Of a DNA stretch of 64,000 bases, positions 44,395 to 52,305 are shown piece after piece. The notes below the pieces were generated by a model. That model was not told the origin of the DNA, did not search any database, and saw only the letters and a list, made by a program, of their open reading frames with translations. The stretch covers positions 1-64,000 of the forward strand of contig NZ_CADIJQ010000014.1 in assembly GCF_902859595.1 (NCBI RefSeq), given 5' to 3'. A program made the translations under genes and the position numbers. Every line of letters starts with the position of its first letter. Positions within the stretch are counted from its first letter, which is position 1. This stretch comes from Achromobacter kerstersii (GTDB lineage: Bacteria; Pseudomonadota; Gammaproteobacteria; Burkholderiales; Burkholderiaceae_B).

Positions 44395-44853
44395 TTGATT
44401 AGAAACAGACAGGACTTCTGGTCCGGAACCATGTTCATCGTTTTGGGAGGGGCCTTTTCCGCGCAGGCCACCGAATATTCCATGGGAAGCGCGGCTCGTA
44501 TGGGACCGGGATATTTCCCATTCTGGCTGGGCATCGTCCTGGCGCTGATGGGCGCCGTCGTGCTGATAGGCGCGCTAGCCAAGCGCGCTGAGACCACCTC
44601 GATAAGCCGCTTCGATTTTCGAATCCTGTTCCTGGTGGTCGGCTCGGTTGTTTTGTACGGCTTCGCGCTTCAGTTCCTGGGGCTATACCTCTCGGTATTT
44701 CTGCTGGTGCTCATCAGCAGTCTCGCCAGCCACGAATTCAATTGGAAAGTTGCCGTCGCCAACGGCCTGTTCCTGGTGGCGTTCTCCTACCTTGCGTTCA
44801 TACGCGGCCTGGGCTTGATCTTTCCGCTGTGGCCCAGCGCATTCGGCAACTAG
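44395..44853 (+). CDS. tctB: Tripartite tricarboxylate transporter small membrane subunit TctB
   Basis: A 152-aa membrane protein with four predicted helices. It shows DFWSGTMFIVLGGAFSAQA at the start and MGSAARMGPGYFPFWLGIVLALMG, the TctB family signature. The start is a TTG at 44395 preceded by AGGGAG. The subunit works with TctA in sodium- or proton-driven carboxylate uptake. It is 9 bp before tctA. Confidence 0.9.
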   Translation: MIRNRQDFWSGTMFIVLGGAFSAQATEYSMGSAARMGPGYFPFWLGIVLALMGAVVLIGALAKRAETTSISRFDFRILFLVVGSVVLYGFALQFLGLYLSVFLLVLISSLASHEFNWKVAVANGLFLVAFSYLAFIRGLGLIFPLWPSAFGN

Positions 44854-44862
44854 GAGGCCACC

Positions 44863-46368
44863 ATGGAACTTCTACAAAACCTGATGCTGGGCTTTTCCGT
44901 GGCGTTCACGCCCGAGAATCTCAGCTATGCATTCCTGGGCTGCCTGCTGGGCACGCTGGTCGGTGTATTGCCGGGCTTGGGCCCCGTTCCCACCATTGCG
45001 ATGCTGCTTCCCATCACGTATGTGCTGCCGCCCACGGCCGGCTTGATCATGCTGGCGGGCATCTACTACGGCACACAATACGGAGGATCGACGACAGCTA
45101 TTCTGGTGAATTTGCCGGGTGAAACGTCGGCGGTGGTGACGGTGCTGGACGGCCACCAGATGGCGCGCAATGGGCGTGCCGGTGCGGCACTGTCGCTTGC
45201 CGCGATCGGATCGTTCTTTGCGGGCAGCGTCGCAACCGTATTGATCGCGGCATTCGCGCCACCCTTGGCGGAAGTGGCGTTCGCCTTCGGGCCCGCCGAG
45301 TATTTTTCGTTGATGGCGCTGGGGCTTATTGGCGCGGTCGTGCTGGCATCGGGATCATTGCCGAAAGCGATCTGCATGATCTTGCTGGGACTGCTGCTGG
45401 GCATGGTCGGAACCGACGTCAATTCGGGCGTGGCCCGCTACGATTTCAGCATTCCGGAATTGCAGGACGGTATTGATTTCGCGATTGTCGCGATGGGTGT
45501 GTTCGGCCTGTCTGAAATCATGGCCAACCTGGAGCAGAAAGAGAACCGGGTTGAAATCACCGACAAGGTGGGGTCGCTGTATCCCAGCCGGCAAGAGTTC
45601 CGCGAAGCGGCGCCCGCCATTGTTCGGGGCACGGCCCTGGGTTCGGCGCTGGGCATTTTGCCGGGCGGGGGTTCCGTCTTGTCAGCCTTCGCCTCGTACA
45701 CGCTTGAGAAAAAGCTGTCGAAAGAACCCGAGCGCTTTGGGAAGGGGCATCCGGCGGGCTTGGCTGGGCCGGAATCCGCGAACAACGCGGGTGCGCAAAC
45801 TTCGTTCATCCCGCTGCTGACGCTAGGTATTCCCGGCAACGCCGTCATGGCCTTGATGGTGGGGGCGATGACCATCCACAACATCCAGCCGGGTCCGCAA
45901 GTGATGACCAGCCACCCAGAGCTTTTCTGGGGCTTGATTGCCTCCATGTGGATCGGCAACCTGATGCTGGTGATTCTGAACCTGCCGCTGATCGGCATCT
46001 GGGTGAAATTGCTGCGCGTTCCCTACCGCATGCTTTTCCCGGCGATTCTGGTGTTCTGCACGATCGGGGTGTATTCGCTGAACTACAACGTGTTCGACAT
46101 CTTCATGTTCGCCATCTTCGGCGTCATCGGCTATGTTTGGAGCAAATTGGGCTGCGAGGGGGCGCCGCTGTTGTTGGGCCTGGTCCTGGGTCCGATGATG
46201 GAAGAGAACTTCCGTCGGGCGCTGTTGCTGTCTCGCGGAGAATTCAGCACCTTCGTCACGCGCCCGCTGTCCGCAACGTTGCTGGCGCTGGCCGCCATTC
46301 TGCTGGTGTTGGTGCTGTTGCCGGCGCTGCGCAAGAAGCGCGAAGAAACGTTCGTCGAGGTCGACTGA
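44863..46368 (+). CDS. tctA: Tripartite tricarboxylate transporter large permease TctA
   Basis: A 501-aa permease with about twelve helices. Family motifs are LGTLVGVLPGLGPVPTIAMLLP, IYYGTQYGGSTTAILVNLPGE, and LGILPGGGSVLSAFASYTLEK, then GPESANNAGAQTSFIPLLTLGIPGN. AGGAGG precedes the ATG. The matching periplasmic binding protein (TctC/Bug) is absent from this operon; Bug genes are found elsewhere in the window (19705, 62208). Confidence 0.95.
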   Translation: MELLQNLMLGFSVAFTPENLSYAFLGCLLGTLVGVLPGLGPVPTIAMLLPITYVLPPTAGLIMLAGIYYGTQYGGSTTAILVNLPGETSAVVTVLDGHQMARNGRAGAALSLAAIGSFFAGSVATVLIAAFAPPLAEVAFAFGPAEYFSLMALGLIGAVVLASGSLPKAICMILLGLLLGMVGTDVNSGVARYDFSIPELQDGIDFAIVAMGVFGLSEIMANLEQKENRVEITDKVGSLYPSRQEFREAAPAIVRGTALGSALGILPGGGSVLSAFASYTLEKKLSKEPERFGKGHPAGLAGPESANNAGAQTSFIPLLTLGIPGNAVMALMVGAMTIHNIQPGPQVMTSHPELFWGLIASMWIGNLMLVILNLPLIGIWVKLLRVPYRMLFPAILVFCTIGVYSLNYNVFDIFMFAIFGVIGYVWSKLGCEGAPLLLGLVLGPMMEENFRRALLLSRGEFSTFVTRPLSATLLALAAILLVLVLLPALRKKREETFVEVD

Positions 46369-46391
46369 CCGCGGGGAACCCGATTGGCTCC

Positions 46392-46429
46392 GGGCCTGGT
46401 GCGGCGCAAGCTGTCCAGGCCCTTTTTTT
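46392..46429 (+). terminator. Terminator after tctBA
   Basis: GGGCCTGG (46392-46399) pairs with CCAGGCCC (46415-46422), then T7. The T-run overlaps the stop codon of the convergent PIN gene. Confidence 0.85.
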
Positions 46430-47030
46430 AGGCGGCGTCGCGCGCCACCAGGCTCTTCAGGCCATACAGGCGTTCGCGGTGCAAGGTCGTGGCCAGGGGT
46501 TCGGGTTCGCGGCCCAGCGCGACGTAATCGGCGGGAATCTGCGCAATGGCTGCGCGCATGGCGTTTGCGTCTGCCTGCCACCATTGCACCAGCATGCGGT
46601 CCGGGTTGTACACGTCCAGCCCCTGGCGCCGCAACTCTGATCGATTGAAATCCTTCAGATTCCAGGTCAGCACCTGGACCACCGGCGGTTGCTGCAAGCC
46701 GCAGCGCGCGCGGCGGGCCAGACCGGCGGCAATCACATGAAAGTCCTTCGGATCGCTGTACCGCAACGACGCTTCGTACACCTGCGTGCCGGCTTCGTTC
46801 GCTTCGGGAAAGCGCGCGTTCATCTCGGCCCAGAACTCCGTCAACACTTCCGGCGGAATATCCCATATGCGCGCCGCATTGCGCCGCCATTCCTCGCCGA
46901 TACGTTCTGTCCAGACCGGCGTGTACACGCCGGCTTCGGCAAGACGCAACAACAGCCGCCGCAAAATGCCTGACATCAGGACGCAGGCATCCAGGACGAT
47001 AAAAGGGGGGCGGGCGGCGGGGGCGGTCAA
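46428..47030 (-). CDS. PIN domain-containing protein
   Basis: A 200-aa predicted ribonuclease of the PIN fold (PIN_3-like). The conserved acidic residues are visible: D in IVLDACVLMSG, E in PVWTERIGEEW, D in YSDPKDFHVIAAGLA and D in LTWNLKDFNRSEL. VapC-type PIN proteins are toxins that cut tRNA or rRNA, usually with an upstream antitoxin. Here no antitoxin is encoded: the upstream neighbour on the same strand, 83 bp away, is the intron-bearing tRNA-Leu(UAA). It could therefore be a solitary RNase or a toxin relic. Confidence 0.8.
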   Translation of the reverse strand: MTAPAARPPFIVLDACVLMSGILRRLLLRLAEAGVYTPVWTERIGEEWRRNAARIWDIPPEVLTEFWAEMNARFPEANEAGTQVYEASLRYSDPKDFHVIAAGLARRARCGLQQPPVVQVLTWNLKDFNRSELRRQGLDVYNPDRMLVQWWQADANAMRAAIAQIPADYVALGREPEPLATTLHRERLYGLKSLVARDAA

Positions 47031-47113
47031 GAGGACGAGGGGAATAGGGGAAAGCGAGAGGCCAGGCGCAAGGCAGGCGGCCGGAAAGGCCGAAGCCTTT
47101 CGACCACTAAAAA

Positions 47114-47423
47114 TGGTGCCCGAGACCGGAATCGAACCGGTACGACCGCGAAGTCGAGGGATTTTCTTACCACTTCGGCTTTCGCCGCCAGCACAAGGCT
47201 GTTCGTGGTCTGGAGCACGCCTTCACCATAGCCTTGCGGCCGTAGGTGCCCGCCGTCTGCTCTCTACACCTTCCCTGATTTTTCAATCGGGGCTTGGCTC
47301 GGCGTTGGCTCGGAACAGGTCCAGGGCATTCGCCGAGTTTGACGGGCTACACCTTTGGAGTTTCCCCCAAAGGGCTCAAATTAGTTTTAAGTCCCTTGTG
47401 TCTACCAATTTCACCACTCGGGC
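47114..47423 (-). tRNA. tRNA-Leu(UAA) interrupted by a group I intron
   Basis: A split leucine tRNA gene of 310 nt. Exon 1 is 47389-47423 (35 nt, GCCCGAGTGGTGAAATTGG onward to AAGGGACTT) and exon 2 is 47114-47165 (52 nt, AAAATCCCTC to the encoded CCA). Joined, they give an 87-nt class II tRNA: acceptor GCCCGAG/CTCGGGC, anticodon stem AGGGA/TCCCT, loop CTTAAAA with anticodon UAA, variable arm GACTTCGCGGTC, T-loop GGTTCGATTCC. The interruption lies after U34. Without splicing the anticodon loop cannot form. A TATAGT -10 box for the gene is on the minus strand at 47458-47463. The PIN gene follows downstream. Confidence 0.95.
47166..47388 (-). ncRNA. Group I intron (IC3-like) in the tRNA-Leu(UAA) anticodon loop
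   Basis: A 223-nt intron without an ORF, read on the minus strand. P1 joins the exon end GGGACUU to the guide GAGCCC with a U-G pair at the splice site. P2 is a 9-bp hairpin with a GAAA loop (47373-47352). The R segment AAGGTGTAGAGA (47272-47261) and S segment give P7 as GAGCA (47262-47258) with TGCTC (47217-47213). P8 carries a GCAA loop (47240-47231) and P9 a GAAA loop (47186-47177). The last intron base is G47166, as required of omega-G. The core, including CTATGGTGAAGGC, is very like the Azoarcus tRNA-Ile intron as I recall it. Subgroup and folding are inferred by eye. Confidence 0.92.
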
Positions 47424-47555
47424 GTGCGCGGCCCATGCAGGGCCGGCAGCGGGCGAGACTATACCATCTTGCGCGCAGGGGCATTCACACGGCCGGCGCG
47501 CATTGGGGTAATCACGAGATGACTTGCACCGGCGGGTACGCCGTCACTCCACCGC

Positions 47556-49091
47556 CTACTTGCGTCCGAACAGCCGGCCCAGAAAGCCGCGCGGTGCGGC
47601 GGCGGCTTCTTCGGCGGCTTGCGCGCGGCGCAATGACAGGTCCTGGTAATTGGCCTTGCCATTCTGCTGATACGACGCCGCCGCCTGCCGATACGCCATG
47701 GCCGATTCCGCATGGCGCTTCATATGGCCGTAAATCTCGCCCCGCGAAAACAGCGCCCAGTTGCGGTAGTCCGGGTCCAGCCCGATCAGCCGGTCACACG
47801 CCGCAAGGGCTTCTTCGAACCGCTTCGCGCCAGTCAACGCGTTGATGCGTTCGGCGTGCAGCGGGCCGCTGTCTGGCCACTTTTCCAACGCGCGGTCGGC
47901 ATCGGCCACGGCCTCTGCGCCCCGGCCCAGATGCGTCAACGCATCGATGCGCACGCGGCGCCATTTCAACCAGTCGGGGTCCAGCGAAATCGCCACTTCC
48001 GACAGCGGCAGCGCTTCGTCGTAGCGCTCAAGGCGGGTCAGCGCATCGGCGGCATTGCCTGGCAGAAAATCGTTGTCGGGGGCAATTTCGTAGCCGCGCA
48101 GGTAGTACGCAAGCGCCTCTTCCCAGTTGCTTTGATCGCGTTGGGCGTTGCCGGCCACGAACAGCAATTGCGCATCGCCGCTGGTCATCGGGTCCAGCCC
48201 TTGCAGCGCCTGTTCGGCAAGCTCGGGGTCGCCGCTACGGACAAATTCGCGTGCCTGTTCCTTGCGGCCTTCCCAGCCGGAGTCCGACAGCGCGTCCAGG
48301 TGCCGCCACAATGGCGCGGCTTCGTCGGCGCGCCCTAAACGGTGCAGGGATCGGGCCTTGCCCTCTAGCGGCCAGTCCCAGTCGGGCTCGCGGCGCAGCA
48401 GGCTGGTCCATTCTTCGACGGCGTCGGCGTGACGCTCCAGCGCTTGCAGGCAAGACGCGCGGTTGTGCTGGATGGCGTTCTCTTCGCCCAGGATGGCGCG
48501 GGCGCGGTCGAACATGGCGATGGCGTTTTGCAGATCGCCCAGGCGGCGGTAGTTATTGCCGGCGTCGTAAAGAAAACCGCCATTGTTGGGCGCCAGTGCG
48601 ACGGCGCGCTGGTGGTAGGGCCGCGCGTCTTCGTAGCGGCCCGCGTTGTGCAGGTTCGAGCCGATGTAGCAATGCGGTGCTGCGGCAGCGGGGCGCATCT
48701 GTGCGGCGCGCGTCCAGCTGGCGATGGCGTCTTCCAGGCGGCGATCATTGATCAGCAGATAGCCTTCAGCCATCAATAGCCCATAGTGCGCGGGCGAGCG
48801 CTGGCGGGCTTCGCGCAGCAGGGCCCACGCTTCCTGCTTCTCGTCGGCGTCGTAGAGCGCGATGGCGCGCACGCTCAGGGCTTCGCTGCATTGGGGGTCA
48901 AGCGACAGCGCGCGGGCCAGGTCGGCGTCGCGCGCCGCGTAGGCGTTGCGCCGGGCGTGATAGCGGGCGCGCAACGCCCACATGACGGATGACGCGGGCT
49001 GTTCGCGCAGCCCTTGTTCGCACAGGGACTGCATTTGCGTCAGGTCGCTGCCGTCGTCGGCGCGGAGAATGGCTTCAATCAGTTGGGGCAT
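47556..49091 (-). CDS. Tetratricopeptide repeat protein
   Basis: A 511-aa protein made of consecutive 34-residue TPR helices from about residue 15 to 490, such as AAPHCYIGSNLHNAGRYEDA then RPYHQRAVALAPNNGGFLYD. There is no signal peptide or membrane segment, so a cytoplasmic scaffold is likely. The C-terminal tail (EEAAAAPRGFLGRLFGRK) is short, basic and possibly membrane-associated. The partner is unknown. It precedes no obvious operon mate except the RDD gene 28 bp upstream on the same strand. Confidence 0.9.
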   Translation of the reverse strand: MPQLIEAILRADDGSDLTQMQSLCEQGLREQPASSVMWALRARYHARRNAYAARDADLARALSLDPQCSEALSVRAIALYDADEKQEAWALLREARQRSPAHYGLLMAEGYLLINDRRLEDAIASWTRAAQMRPAAAAPHCYIGSNLHNAGRYEDARPYHQRAVALAPNNGGFLYDAGNNYRRLGDLQNAIAMFDRARAILGEENAIQHNRASCLQALERHADAVEEWTSLLRREPDWDWPLEGKARSLHRLGRADEAAPLWRHLDALSDSGWEGRKEQAREFVRSGDPELAEQALQGLDPMTSGDAQLLFVAGNAQRDQSNWEEALAYYLRGYEIAPDNDFLPGNAADALTRLERYDEALPLSEVAISLDPDWLKWRRVRIDALTHLGRGAEAVADADRALEKWPDSGPLHAERINALTGAKRFEEALAACDRLIGLDPDYRNWALFSRGEIYGHMKRHAESAMAYRQAAASYQQNGKANYQDLSLRRAQAAEEAAAAPRGFLGRLFGRK

Positions 49092-49119
49092 GCAGGTGTT
49101 CCGAATTCAGCAGGGCGGG

Positions 49120-50202
49120 CTAGCGCGCAAAGGCGCTGGTGTCGTGGCGGCAGCGGTAGATGCGGTCGTCGGGCGCGATGTCGTCGCTGCCGCATTCCCA
49201 GCGGCGGATGCCGCCGCCTTTCTTTTCCGATCGCATCTCGGGCAGGTAGGCCAGGTGCTTACCGGCCAGGCTGGGCGAGCCATCGGTGGGGGGTGTGCCA
49301 GCGATGGTGAATCGCAGCACGCCGTTCACCGGGTTCAGCTCCAGTTTGGAAAAGCCGCTGCCCAGCAAAGATTCCTGGGTCACGCCAAGATCCGCCAGCG
49401 TCGCGGGAAACGCCCGCGTGCGCTGGTAATGGTTTTCCGCCAGCCGGCGCACCGGGTCCGACACGAGGTCCAGGCGTGTGATCTCGGCGTGCAGCGGGTT
49501 GTCGGGCTTGTCTGAATCTTTGATGGCCAAGCCGATGATCACGCCGCCCACGATCAACGTCAGCATGCCAAACACGATGAACAAGAACTTTCCGGCACTG
49601 GTGACGGCGCGCGCCTTGGCCACCGCAGGCGCGATGGCGCGGGCGTCTGCCGTGCTGGACACGACGTGCGTGCCGGCCAGCGAATTGTGCATGGCGCGTT
49701 CGCCGAAAATCATCTGCTGGATGTGATGGAAGATGCCGGGCAGCACGACGTTCAGCGTGTACTTCAGCTGATGGCGCCAGATCGACCGCAACAGGCCGGG
49801 GGCCTGGCCCTTGCGATTCACCACGCGCATTTTCAACAGCCGCTTGCCGGGCGAGCCATTGCCCCAAGCGTCCATGAAGGCGGGCAGCAGCCAGCCCAGC
49901 AGCCCCGCTGCGATGGTCAGCAGAATGGGGCTGGGCGTACCCGCCAGCCCTTCATAGGTGTACGAGGCCGCGTTGATCAGCACGATGATCGCCACCGCCA
50001 TGAACATGCCATCGATCGCGGTGGCGCCCAAGCGCGACCAGATGCTGGGAAAGAGTGAAGCCTGTTGTGGGCGGGAGGGAGCTGTCTTGGGTGTGGCGGC
50101 AGCCGGCTTGGCAGTTGCGGGCTTGACGGGCAAGGCCGCCTGACAACTGAAGCAACGTGTGTTCGAGGCCGGGTTCTGCCAATTGCATTTCGGGCACTGC
50201 AT
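49120..50202 (-). CDS. Zinc-ribbon and RDD domain membrane protein
   Basis: A 360-aa mosaic. The N-terminal zinc ribbon is CPKCNWQNPASNTRCFSC (residues 3-20), followed by a Pro/Ala linker. The RDD membrane domain (about 50-180) contains RLGATAIDGM and DAWGNGSPGKRLLKMRVV, the R-D-D signature. One more helix follows (about 205-228). The exported-looking C-terminal domain (about 240-360) begins LAENHYQRTRAFPATLADLG, similar to pilin-like sensor tails. The function is unknown. It is 28 bp upstream of the TPR gene, suggesting a two-gene unit. Confidence 0.82.
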   Translation of the reverse strand: MQCPKCNWQNPASNTRCFSCQAALPVKPATAKPAAATPKTAPSRPQQASLFPSIWSRLGATAIDGMFMAVAIIVLINAASYTYEGLAGTPSPILLTIAAGLLGWLLPAFMDAWGNGSPGKRLLKMRVVNRKGQAPGLLRSIWRHQLKYTLNVVLPGIFHHIQQMIFGERAMHNSLAGTHVVSSTADARAIAPAVAKARAVTSAGKFLFIVFGMLTLIVGGVIIGLAIKDSDKPDNPLHAEITRLDLVSDPVRRLAENHYQRTRAFPATLADLGVTQESLLGSGFSKLELNPVNGVLRFTIAGTPPTDGSPSLAGKHLAYLPEMRSEKKGGGIRRWECGSDDIAPDDRIYRCRHDTSAFAR

Positions 50203-50330
50203 GGTCGATGTCTTGTTCTGGATGCTGCCGCCCGGCGATGCGGGTGCGGCTGAAGTGCGGCAGTGTATCGAAAACCCGCAGCTTCACCCGCAAGACGTCG
50301 TACTGTTGCGTCGTGCCCGAATGACAAAGG

Positions 50331-50768
50331 CTAGCGGTACACCAGCACCGGCAACGTTGAATGGGCCAGCACTTTCTGAGTTTGGCTGCCCAGCAGCAGG
50401 GCCGCCATGCCGCTGCGCCCATGGGACGACATCGCGATCAGATCGCAGCCTTGCGTCATCGCAATGTCGATGATCACCTGATGCGGGGCATCGCTTTCGC
50501 GCATCTCGGTGTTGCACGGCACGCCAGCCGCTTTCGCTTTTGCCTCGGCGTCTGCCAGATAGGACCGGGCCAGTTCGCTGGCCTGTTTCTCGTACGCGGT
50601 GCGCACGCCTTCAAACTGCACGGTTTCCATGGACGGCGCGTGGAAGGTCGCGTAGGCCGTCACGACCGTCACGCGGGCGCCCAGCGCGCGGGCCAGGCCC
50701 AGCCCGAGCTCCAGGCCAGCGTTGGACAGGCTGGAGCCGTCGATAGGAATGAGTATGTGCTTGTACAT
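50331..50768 (-). CDS. Universal stress protein (UspA family)
   Basis: A 145-aa single-domain Usp. It starts MYKHILIPIDGSSLSNAG. The ATP-binding motif is near the C-terminus: SSHGRSGMAALLLGSQTQKV (G-x2-G-x9-G-S type), ending in STLPVLVYR. It is of the ATP-binding Usp class. TGGAGG precedes the ATG. It is monocistronic by position. Confidence 0.93.
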   Translation of the reverse strand: MYKHILIPIDGSSLSNAGLELGLGLARALGARVTVVTAYATFHAPSMETVQFEGVRTAYEKQASELARSYLADAEAKAKAAGVPCNTEMRESDAPHQVIIDIAMTQGCDLIAMSSHGRSGMAALLLGSQTQKVLAHSTLPVLVYR

Positions 50769-51002
50769 GGCAACCTCCAGTAGGGGCGGAGGGCGGCCGG
50801 GTGTCGTGGCCGCCGGTCAAGAGCGAGAACAACACGGGACATACTACGCCTCTGACGGGCCGCCAGCGACGCGCGTGGCGAGGCCTTGTGACACGGATCA
50901 AGCGCCGGTCTGAAAGGGGCTTTGGGGGCTCAGGGCAGCGGCGCGCAGGGGGGGGGCGCCAACTGATCCGCGGGCGAGTGCCCGGCGGTTGCCATAGATA
51001 TC

Positions 51003-51090
51003 TGGCGGAAGCGGTGAGATTCGAACTCACGAACGGTTGCCCGTTGCCGGTTTTCAAGACCGGTGCAATCGACCACTCTGCCACGCTTCC
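51003..51090 (-). tRNA. tRNA-Ser(UGA)
   Basis: An 88-nt class II tRNA with encoded CCA. Acceptor GGAAGCG pairs with CGCTTCC. The anticodon stem CCGGT/ACCGG encloses loop CTTGAAA with anticodon UGA (codons UCA/UCG). A long variable arm and T-loop AGTTCGAATCT are present. Confidence 0.97.
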
Positions 51091-51197
51091 GGAAAGGTCT
51101 GGCGATTCGGCCGTCAGGCAAACATTCTGCCGGAACGGAAACGCGATATGCCGTAAAGGGCGCAATAATAATCGATTTGCTGCAAAGGAGGCACGCG

Positions 51198-52175
51198 ATG
51201 CACGCTGTTGAAATCTCCCGCCCTGGCGGCCCCGAGGTTCTGGTCCCCGTAGAACGCCCCACGCCCGAGCCTGGCGCGGGTGAAGTTCTGATCAAAGTCA
51301 GCGCCGCGGGCATCAATCGCCCCGACGTGTTCCAGCGCAAAGGCAACTACGCGCCGCCCAAGGGCGCATCCGATCTGCCGGGCCTGGAAGTGGCTGGTGA
51401 AATCGTCGGCGGCGACGTTGCCGGAAGCGGTTTTGCCGTGGGCGACAAGGTCTGCGCGCTGGTGGCCGGCGGGGGTTACGCCGAGTACTGCGTGGCGCCT
51501 GTGGCGCAATGCCTGCCGATCCCGAAGGGCTTGTCCGACATCGAAGCGGCCGGCCTGCCGGAAACGTACTTCACCGTCTGGAGCAACGTGTTCGACCGCG
51601 GCCAATTGTCCGGCGACGAAATCCTGCTGGTTCACGGCGGCGCAAGCGGCATCGGCACCACCGCCATCCAGCTGGCTCGCGCCATGGGCCACAAGGTCTA
51701 CGCTACCGTCGGCAGCGACGACCGGGCTCGCGCCGTTGAAGCGCTGGGTGCGGAAAAGGGCATCAACTACAAGACGCAGGACTTCGTGAAGGAAGTCATG
51801 GACGCCACTGGCGGGCGTGGCGTGGACGTGATCCTGGACATGGTGGCGGGCGACTACATTGCCCGCGACATGCAGTGCCTGGCCGATGACGGCCGCATCG
51901 TCATCATTGCGCAACTGGGCGGATCGACGGCCAGCGTAGATACCTCGCAAGTCATGCGCCGCCGCCTGACCATCACGGGTTCCACCCTGCGTCCCCGTTC
52001 GGTCGAGTTCAAGGGCGCTATCGCACGCGCCCTGCGCAACCACGCCTGGCCCCTGTTGGAAAAAGGGGACATCAAGCCGATCGTGCACGCAACCTTCCCG
52101 CTGGCCGAGGCCTCCAAGGCGCACGCCATGATGGAAGGCGGTGAAAATATCGGAAAAATTGTGCTGACAATGTAA
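51198..52175 (+). CDS. NAD(P)H quinone oxidoreductase (zinc-free MDR, PIG3-like)
   Basis: A 325-aa medium-chain dehydrogenase/reductase. The GroES-like N-terminus includes INRPDVFQRKGNYAPPKGAS. The nucleotide loop is LVHGGASGIGTTAIQLAR, and there are no zinc-binding cysteines. This matches quinone oxidoreductases of the TP53I3/PIG3 type that reduce ortho-quinones with NADPH. AAAGGAGG precedes ATG 51198. It lies upstream of tpiA (130 bp), an order also seen in related Burkholderiales. Confidence 0.9.
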   Translation: MHAVEISRPGGPEVLVPVERPTPEPGAGEVLIKVSAAGINRPDVFQRKGNYAPPKGASDLPGLEVAGEIVGGDVAGSGFAVGDKVCALVAGGGYAEYCVAPVAQCLPIPKGLSDIEAAGLPETYFTVWSNVFDRGQLSGDEILLVHGGASGIGTTAIQLARAMGHKVYATVGSDDRARAVEALGAEKGINYKTQDFVKEVMDATGGRGVDVILDMVAGDYIARDMQCLADDGRIVIIAQLGGSTASVDTSQVMRRRLTITGSTLRPRSVEFKGAIARALRNHAWPLLEKGDIKPIVHATFPLAEASKAHAMMEGGENIGKIVLTM

Positions 52176-52305
52176 GAAACGCGCGGCGTTCGGCGTATCG
52201 CCGCGCAACAGGATACAATCTCGGGTTTCGCCTGGAATTTTTTCCAGGCAGGCCCGTGGGCGGTTGCCGCATCCCTCGGGGCTCACCCCACTCAGACACT
52301 TCGCC

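Noticed and set aside
47084..47101. Hairpin after tRNA-Leu(UAA) as a terminator
   Set aside because: GAAAGGC/GCCTTTC with a TTCG loop is a good stem, but no T-run follows on the minus strand.
46786..47845. Plus-strand frames of 241 and 183 codons over the tRNA-Leu locus
   Set aside because: They lie antisense to the PIN gene, the tRNA exons, the intron and the TPR gene end; the RNA structure explains this region.
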